NCBI RefSeq assembly: GCF_028532485.1
Contig: NZ_CP116942.1
Span: 682,001-746,000, forward strand
Length of the DNA stretch: 64,000 bases
Direction of reading: 5' to 3'
Source: Iamia majanohamensis
Lineage (GTDB): Bacteria > Actinomycetota > Acidimicrobiia > Acidimicrobiales > Iamiaceae
The notes under the pieces: generated by a model
What the model was told of the DNA's origin: nothing
Database searches by the model: none
What the model saw: only the letters and a program-made list of their open reading frames with translations
Position numbers and translations under genes: made by a program
Shown: piece after piece, positions 59,575 to 64,000 of the stretch
Layout of the letters: each line of letters starts with the position of its first letter
Numbering within the stretch: the stretch's first letter is position 1

Positions 59575-60951
59575 ATGGCCCGGGCCCGCACCGTCCACCG
59601 CTGCTCGGACTGCGGCGCCACCACCCCGCAGTGGGTGGGCCGCTGCCCCGGCTGCGGGGCCTGGAGCACCCTGGAGGAGGAGGTCGCCGCCGCGCCGGTG
59701 GCCGCGCCGGCGTGGGCCGGGTGGGGCACGGAGGGCGGCGCCGAGCCGGCCCGACCCAGCACCGACGGGGGCCTGGTGGCCGTGGTGCCGCGCCCCACCG
59801 GCGTGGAGGAGCTCGACCGGGTGCTCTCCGGGGGCCTCGTCCCGGGCTCGGTCACCCTCCTCGGCGGGGCGCCGGGCACCGGCAAGTCCACCCTCGTCCT
59901 CCAGGCCTCCGCCGGGCTGGCCCGGGCCGGGGCCACCGTCCTCTACGCCTGCGCCGAGGAGAGCCCGGCCCAGGTGCGCGACCGGGCCCGACGTCTCGAC
60001 GCCCTGCACGACCGCCTCTGGCTGGTCGGGGAGTCGCTCGTCCCCCGGGTGCTGGCGGCCGTCGACGAGGTCCGGCCCGACGTCCTCGTCGTCGACTCGG
60101 CCCAGAGCGTGGCCGACCCGGAGGTGTCCTCCACCCCGGGGAGCGCGACCCAGGTCCGCGAGGTGGCCCAGCGCCTGGTGCGCGAGGCCAAGGCACGCGA
60201 CCTCGCCGTGGTGCTCATCGGCCACGTCACCAAGGAGGGCGCGCTGGCCGGGCCGCGGGTGCTCGAGCACGTGGTCGACACCGTGCTGGAGCTCGACGGC
60301 GACCGCCACCACGCCCTCCGCCTGCTGCGGGCGGTGAAGCACCGCTTCGGCTCCACCAGCGAGCTGGGCCTCTTCGAGCTGGGCGAGCGGGGCCTCGAGG
60401 GGGTCCCCGACCCGTCCGGCCTCTTCCTGGCCGACCGCCTCCCCGGCGTGGCCGGCTCCACCGTCGTCCCCACCATCGAGGGCCACCGCCCCCTGCTCGT
60501 CGAGGTCCAGGCCCTGGTGGCGTCCTCGTCGCTCAGCGAGCCCCGCCGCTCCAGCACCGGGCTCGACCGGGGCCGGGTGTCCCTGCTCCTCGCGGTGCTG
60601 GCCAAGCGCGTCGGGCTGGCCGTGGCCGGCCAGGACGTCTACGCCTTGGCCGCCGGCGGCGTCCGGGTCACCGAGCCCGGCGCCGACCTCGCCCTCGCCC
60701 TCGCCGTCACCTCGGCCACCACCAGCGTCCCGGTGCCCCCCGACGTGGTGGCCTGCGGCGAGGTCGGCCTCGCCGGCGAGGTGCGCACCGTGGCCAGCGT
60801 CGAGCGCCGCCTGTCCGAGGCGGCCCGCCTGGGCTTCACCCGGGCGGTGGTGCCCGCCTCCTCGCCCGCGCCCCCACCCGGCATCGACGTCGTGCGGGTG
60901 CGGTCGCTGAAGGAGGCGATCGCCGCGCTCCGCCTGGTGCCCGACCCCTGA
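59575..60951 (+). CDS. radA: DNA repair protein RadA
   Basis: A 458-aa RecA-like helicase that drives branch migration in recombinational repair. HRCSDCGATTPQWVGRCPGCG is the N-terminal zinc finger (split to name it). GGAPGTGKSTL is Walker A at about 97-107, and DVLVVDSAQSV Walker B. The RadA motif reads KHRFG at residues 255-259, with His in place of the usual Asn of KNRFG. The C-terminal Lon-like domain starts near LAVAGQDVYALAAGGVR. ATG 59575 fits a leaderless promoter; an ATG nine bases earlier is less likely. disA follows, a pairing known in actinobacteria and Firmicutes. Confidence 0.95.
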   Translation: MARARTVHRCSDCGATTPQWVGRCPGCGAWSTLEEEVAAAPVAAPAWAGWGTEGGAEPARPSTDGGLVAVVPRPTGVEELDRVLSGGLVPGSVTLLGGAPGTGKSTLVLQASAGLARAGATVLYACAEESPAQVRDRARRLDALHDRLWLVGESLVPRVLAAVDEVRPDVLVVDSAQSVADPEVSSTPGSATQVREVAQRLVREAKARDLAVVLIGHVTKEGALAGPRVLEHVVDTVLELDGDRHHALRLLRAVKHRFGSTSELGLFELGERGLEGVPDPSGLFLADRLPGVAGSTVVPTIEGHRPLLVEVQALVASSSLSEPRRSSTGLDRGRVSLLLAVLAKRVGLAVAGQDVYALAAGGVRVTEPGADLALALAVTSATTSVPVPPDVVACGEVGLAGEVRTVASVERRLSEAARLGFTRAVVPASSPAPPPGIDVVRVRSLKEAIAALRLVPDP

Positions 60952-60981
60952 GGGCCTGCGATCCTGGCGGTGGGCGACACC

Positions 60982-60987
60982 TACACT
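60982..60987 (+). promoter_or_regulatory. -10 box, probable leaderless promoter of disA
   Basis: TACACT ending 6 nt before ATG 60994. disA may thus have its own promoter within the radA-disA pair. Confidence 0.5.
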
Positions 60988-60993
60988 CGGGCC

Positions 60994-62067
60994 ATGTCCG
61001 CCGCAGATCGCCAGGCCATGCTGGACGCCCTGGCCCTCCTGTCACCGGGCACACCGCTGCGCGACGGCCTCGACCGCATCCTCCAGGCCGGCATGGGGGC
61101 CCTCATCGTGGTGGGTGACGGGCCTCCGGTGCTCAACATCTGCTCCGGCGGGTTCCTGCTCGACGCCGCCTACAGCCCCCAGCGCCTGTCGGAGCTGTCG
61201 AAGATGGACGGCGCCATCGTCCTCGCCCCCGACGCCAGCCGCATCGCCCGGGCCAACGTCCACCTCGTGCCCAACCCGAGCGTGGCCACCACCGAGACCG
61301 GCACCCGGCACCGCACCGCCGAGCGGGTCGGTCGCTCGATCAACGTGCCCGTCATCTCCGTCTCCCAGCGGATGAACGTGATCAGCGTCTACGTGGGCGA
61401 CGAGAAGCACCAGATCGACCCCGTCCCCCGCGTCATCGCCCGGGCCAACCAGGCCGTGCAGACCCTGGAGCGCTACAAGACCCGCCTCGACGAGGTGTCG
61501 GTCGCCCTCTCGGCCCTGGAGGTGGAGGACCTCGTCACCCTCCGCGACGTGGTCACCGTGCTCCAGCGCACCGAGATGGTGGCCCGCATCGCGGCCGAGA
61601 TCGAGGGCTACATCGTCGAGCTGGGCGACGACGGGCGCCTGGTGCGCCTCCAGCTGGAGGAGCTCACCGCCAGCATGGGCGACGACCGGCGGCTGGTGGT
61701 GCGGGACTACTTCCACGAGGAGGACTCCTGGCACCTGGCCCAGGCCCTGGGGGCCCTGGCCGACCTCTCCGACGACGAGCTGGTCGACCTCCGCCGCGTG
61801 GCCTCGGCCGTCCACCTGGCCGACGGCCCGCCCGACCTCGACCAGTCGATGTCGCCCCGCGGCTACCGGCTGCTGGCCCGCATCCCCCGTCTCCCCGAGA
61901 ACGTGATCGAGGCCATCGTCGACCAGTTCGGCGACCTGCAGAAGATCCTGCGCGCCGCCCTCGACGACCTCGACGAGGTCGCCGGGGTGGGCAAGCTCCG
62001 GGCCCGGGCGGTGAAGGACGGCCTCAGCCGCATGGCCGAGGCCAGCATCCTCGACCGCTACAACTAG
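60994..62067 (+). CDS. disA: DNA integrity scanning diadenylate cyclase DisA
   Basis: A 357-aa enzyme that makes c-di-AMP from two ATP and stops at branched DNA. The DAC domain has SKMDGAIVL with DGA at residues 72-74, and TGTRHRTAERVG with RHR at 105-107, both needed for catalysis. A helical spine follows, and the C-terminal HhH domain is FGDLQKILRAALDDLDEVAGVG and beyond. Length matches octameric DisA. It follows radA, whose product limits DisA in Bacillus and mycobacteria. A hairpin lies after it. ATG 60994 fits the promoter. Confidence 0.96.
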   Translation: MSAADRQAMLDALALLSPGTPLRDGLDRILQAGMGALIVVGDGPPVLNICSGGFLLDAAYSPQRLSELSKMDGAIVLAPDASRIARANVHLVPNPSVATTETGTRHRTAERVGRSINVPVISVSQRMNVISVYVGDEKHQIDPVPRVIARANQAVQTLERYKTRLDEVSVALSALEVEDLVTLRDVVTVLQRTEMVARIAAEIEGYIVELGDDGRLVRLQLEELTASMGDDRRLVVRDYFHEEDSWHLAQALGALADLSDDELVDLRRVASAVHLADGPPDLDQSMSPRGYRLLARIPRLPENVIEAIVDQFGDLQKILRAALDDLDEVAGVGKLRARAVKDGLSRMAEASILDRYN

Positions 62068-62112
62068 GTCGTCGTCGTCGTTCGCTAGCGAGCGAGTGAC
62101 GACGAAGACGAC
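62068..62112. terminator. Bidirectional hairpin between disA and the cyclase gene
   Basis: GTCGTC repeats after the disA stop pair with GACGAC repeats at 62092-62112, which also form the 3' coding end of the cyclase. The two stop codons are 17 bp apart, so this structure serves both. Confidence 0.5.
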
Positions 62113-62912
62113 ACCCGGCGGACCTTGCTGGCGGAGATGGGGTCGAGGCCCTTGAGGCGGTAGCGGCGGGCCCGGGTGAACTCCACGCCGCGGAGGTCGG
62201 TGGCCGCGGCCCGGACGTCGACCGAGGCCAGGGCCTCGCCCCCCTTGGCCTGCTCGGTGAGCCGGGCGGCCACGTTCACCACGTGGCCCACCACGTCGTC
62301 GTGGGTGACGACGGCGTCGCCGTGGTGCAGCCCGGCCCGCACCCGCAGGGGGCTGGGGTCCTCGCTCACCAGCTCCACCGCGGCCAGCACCGCGGCCTCG
62401 GGTGCCGGGAAGCTGAGCATCAGGCCGTCGCCCAGGCGCTTCACGATGTGGCCGCCGCGGCTCCGCACCACCGGGCCGACCCAGCGGTTGTGGGCGCCGA
62501 CGAGCGAGGCGGCGGCGTCGTCGCCCTCGGTCGCGGTGAAGCCGGTGAAGCCCTCCAGGTCGGTGAAGACCACGGTCACGGGGGTGACGGGCGACGTCCC
62601 CGTGCCCGAGGCGTCGGTGCGGGCCAGCGACATGGCCTGGAGGGCGGAGAGGCCCAGGTTGGCCAGCACCGAGGGGCGCTGCTCGGCGGTGCGCTCGAGG
62701 AAGCGCTGCACCACCTGGTTGGGGGGCGCGATCCGGGCCGGGTTGGCGGTGGGGTCGGCCAGCCAGTCCCGGTCGACGAGGCCGACGTCGACGGCCTGGG
62801 CGGCCCACTCCTCGTCCGAGCGGATCAGGCGGGCCAGGCGCTCGGTGATCGACTGGTGGAGCGATGCCACGGCGCGGGCACCGGCGTCGCGGACATCGTC
62901 GGTGGAGGCCAC
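62085..62912 (-). CDS. Class III adenylate/guanylate cyclase-domain protein
   Basis: A 275-aa soluble cyclase homologue. VTVVFTDLEGFTGFTATEGD holds the first metal Asp, and HIVKRLGDGLMLSFPAP the second metal Asp and the Lys. DVVGHVVNVAARLTEQAKGG gives the transition-state Asn and Arg. The N-terminal 100 residues are helical and may be regulatory. The C terminus is a Ser-rich run made by the terminator hairpin. The product could be cAMP. GTG 62912 has a TAGAGT box 6 nt upstream. It is convergent with disA, which makes another cyclic nucleotide. Confidence 0.9.
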   Translation of the reverse strand: MASTDDVRDAGARAVASLHQSITERLARLIRSDEEWAAQAVDVGLVDRDWLADPTANPARIAPPNQVVQRFLERTAEQRPSVLANLGLSALQAMSLARTDASGTGTSPVTPVTVVFTDLEGFTGFTATEGDDAAASLVGAHNRWVGPVVRSRGGHIVKRLGDGLMLSFPAPEAAVLAAVELVSEDPSPLRVRAGLHHGDAVVTHDDVVGHVVNVAARLTEQAKGGEALASVDVRAAATDLRGVEFTRARRYRLKGLDPISASKVRRVSSSSSLAR

Positions 62913-62918
62913 GAGGGG

Positions 62919-62924
62919 ACTCTA
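62919..62924 (-). promoter_or_regulatory. -10 box, probable leaderless promoter of the cyclase
   Basis: TAGAGT on the minus strand, 6 nt before GTG 62912. Confidence 0.5.
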
Positions 62925-62990
62925 GGAGCCCCTCCGGGTGGGGGCGCCGTCGGACGGCGCCGCGGCGGTGGCATCGGTCATGCTGGACCG

Positions 62991-63638
62991 ATGGCCTCCA
63001 CCCTCCCGTCCGGCACGCCCGTCCACGTCGCCCGCACCCCGGGTGCGGGGCGCGGCCTGGTCATCGTCCCCGACATCGGGGGCCTGCGGCCGCTGTTCAC
63101 CGAGATGGCCGACGCCCTGGCGGCCGAGCAGGGCTGGTCGGTGGCCACCTTCGAGCCGTGGCCGGGGCGCGAGGACCTCACCCTCGAGGAGCGGCTGGCC
63201 GCGGTCGGCAGCCTCGACGACGACGCCCTCCAGGCCGACGTGGCCGCCGCGGCCGACGCCCTGGAGGTCGAGCCGGTGGGCGTCATCGGCTTCTGCATGG
63301 GCGGCATGGTGGCCCTCAAGGCCGCGGCGGCGGGGCGGGTCGACCGGGCCGTGTCGTTCTACGGCATGGTCCGCCTCCCCGAGCACTGGGCGACCGCCAC
63401 CATGGGCGAGCCCCTCGACGCCCTCGCCGGCGGGGCCGCACCGGTGCTCTGCCTGGTCGGCACGGACGACCCGTGGGTGCCCGAGGCCGACGCCGCCGCC
63501 CTCGAGGCGACCGGCGCCGAGGTGGTGCGCTACCCGGGCGCCGACCACGGGTTCGTGCACGACCCCGACCGCCCGGCCCACCGGCCTGACGACGCGGCCG
63601 ATGCGTGGGCCCGGATGCTGTCGTTCCTGGGCGGGTAG
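62991..63638 (+). CDS. Dienelactone hydrolase family protein
   Basis: A 215-aa alpha/beta hydrolase. VIGFCMGGMVALKAAA gives the Cys nucleophile typical of dienelactone hydrolases. LVGTDDPWVPEAD holds the Asp, and YPGADHGFVHDPDRP the His. VIVPDIGGLRPLFTEMADALA is the N-terminal oxyanion region. Length is a little short of the usual 230-240. It is divergent from the cyclase gene. Substrate could be a lactone or ester of aromatic breakdown; this is inference. Confidence 0.9.
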   Translation: MASTLPSGTPVHVARTPGAGRGLVIVPDIGGLRPLFTEMADALAAEQGWSVATFEPWPGREDLTLEERLAAVGSLDDDALQADVAAAADALEVEPVGVIGFCMGGMVALKAAAAGRVDRAVSFYGMVRLPEHWATATMGEPLDALAGGAAPVLCLVGTDDPWVPEADAAALEATGAEVVRYPGADHGFVHDPDRPAHRPDDAADAWARMLSFLGG

Positions 63639-63652
63639 GCGCCGAGCGGGGG

Positions 63653-64000
63653 TCAGCCCACCTGGAGGGTGGCGTTGGCCTGCTCCAGGGCGACCCGCAG
63701 CTGCTCGCTGGTCGCCTCGGAGGGGGCCGCCTTGGCCGCCGCGCCGCGGGCGAGGGTGTCGACCTCCTGGCCGGCCTGGAGCCGGGGCAGGGCCTCGGCC
63801 GCGGCGCGCGCCGCAGCCATGGCCGCCACCCCGAGGCCCGAGGCGAAGGGCTGGGCCGGTGCCTCGGGCGCGTCGACCTGCGGGGGTGTGGTGACGGGCC
63901 AGGCCCGCCGGGCCCGCGGGTCGATGATGCCGTCGAAGCGGGGGGCGTGGGCGTCGCGCGCCGTGAGGCTGCCGAGGCCCCACTTCTCGCTCAGGGTGCG
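63653..64000 (-). CDS. C-terminal part of an unknown protein (runs off the window)
   Basis: 115 codons open to the window edge on the minus strand, ending in TGA at 63653-63655. The visible end reads RTLSEKWGLGSLTARDAHAP, then a basic DPRARRAWPV, a Pro/Ala linker and a helical Ala/Glu-rich tail closing NATLQVG. The start is beyond 64000. I do not recognise it. Codon bias matches neighbours, which supports a real gene. Confidence 0.55.
   Translation of the reverse strand, partial: RTLSEKWGLGSLTARDAHAPRFDGIIDPRARRAWPVTTPPQVDAPEAPAQPFASGLGVAAMAAARAAAEALPRLQAGQEVDTLARGAAAKAAPSEATSEQLRVALEQANATLQVG

Overview
This is a very GC-rich, gene-dense chromosomal segment from an actinobacterium. An F420-type luciferase-like oxidoreductase, an FrhB-like iron-sulfur protein, the MSMEG_4193-type phosphatase/DUF3090/SCO1664 trio, a type-5 uracil-DNA glycosylase, a type III pantothenate kinase and the radA-disA pair all point to Actinobacteria. 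The combination would suit an Acidimicrobiia lineage such as Iamia, but that placement is inference; no 16S rRNA gene is present.

Layout. 0-7.2 kb: AIM24 protein, a lipid kinase, a two-gene membrane unit, a glycerophosphodiester phosphodiesterase, a PAP2 phosphatase and the electron-transfer flavoprotein genes etfB-etfA. 7.3-15.2 kb: an AfsR/SARP-like ATPase regulator coupled to an epoxide-hydrolase-like enzyme, facing a three-gene operon (unknown protein, DyP-type peroxidase, divergent cytochrome P450). 15.3-18.3 kb: TetR regulator and MMPL exporter. 18.7-22.1 kb: conserved actinobacterial trio, UdgB and a lipoprotein. 22.3-28.5 kb: FrhB-like protein, two acyl-CoA dehydrogenases, a TSUP permease and a GNAT protein. 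28.6 kb: tRNA-Arg(CCG). 28.8-35 kb: response regulator, lysA, hom and thrC. 35-44.4 kb: LLM oxidoreductase, DUF2510 protein, glycosyltransferase, nadC, coaX, lysS, an SDR and an acyltransferase-like protein. 44.6-46.8 kb: alpha/beta hydrolase and an intact IS110-family insertion. 47.2-52 kb: a MacRS-like two-component pair split around a second lipid kinase, a photolyase-like protein with permuted domain order, and a LOG-family protein. 52.2-56.8 kb: clpC, dps, DUF4235 and a membrane protein. 56.8-64 kb: LAL regulator, radA, disA, a class III cyclase, a dienelactone hydrolase and a truncated gene at the edge.

How the parts fit together. ETF can accept electrons from the two acyl-CoA dehydrogenases. 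lysA, hom and thrC are branches of the aspartate pathway. nadC and coaX supply cofactors. radA-disA links DNA repair to c-di-AMP. The accessory interest lies in the P450/DyP/hydrolase block, where the regulator gene and the P450 operon each carry the same kind of 11-bp-spaced direct repeat, suggesting that this regulator controls both.

Sequence-level patterns. About 20 genes have a TANNNT -10 box only 6-10 nt before the start codon and no Shine-Dalgarno site, as expected for leaderless mRNAs. Start codons are often GTG, and neighbouring genes often overlap by GTGA or ATGA. Four related repeats of about 110-145 bp begin just after stop codons. Several families of 42-55 bp elements with perfect 8-13 bp terminal inverted repeats lie in intergenic gaps. 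The long open frames antisense to real genes are GC-driven shadows and are left out.
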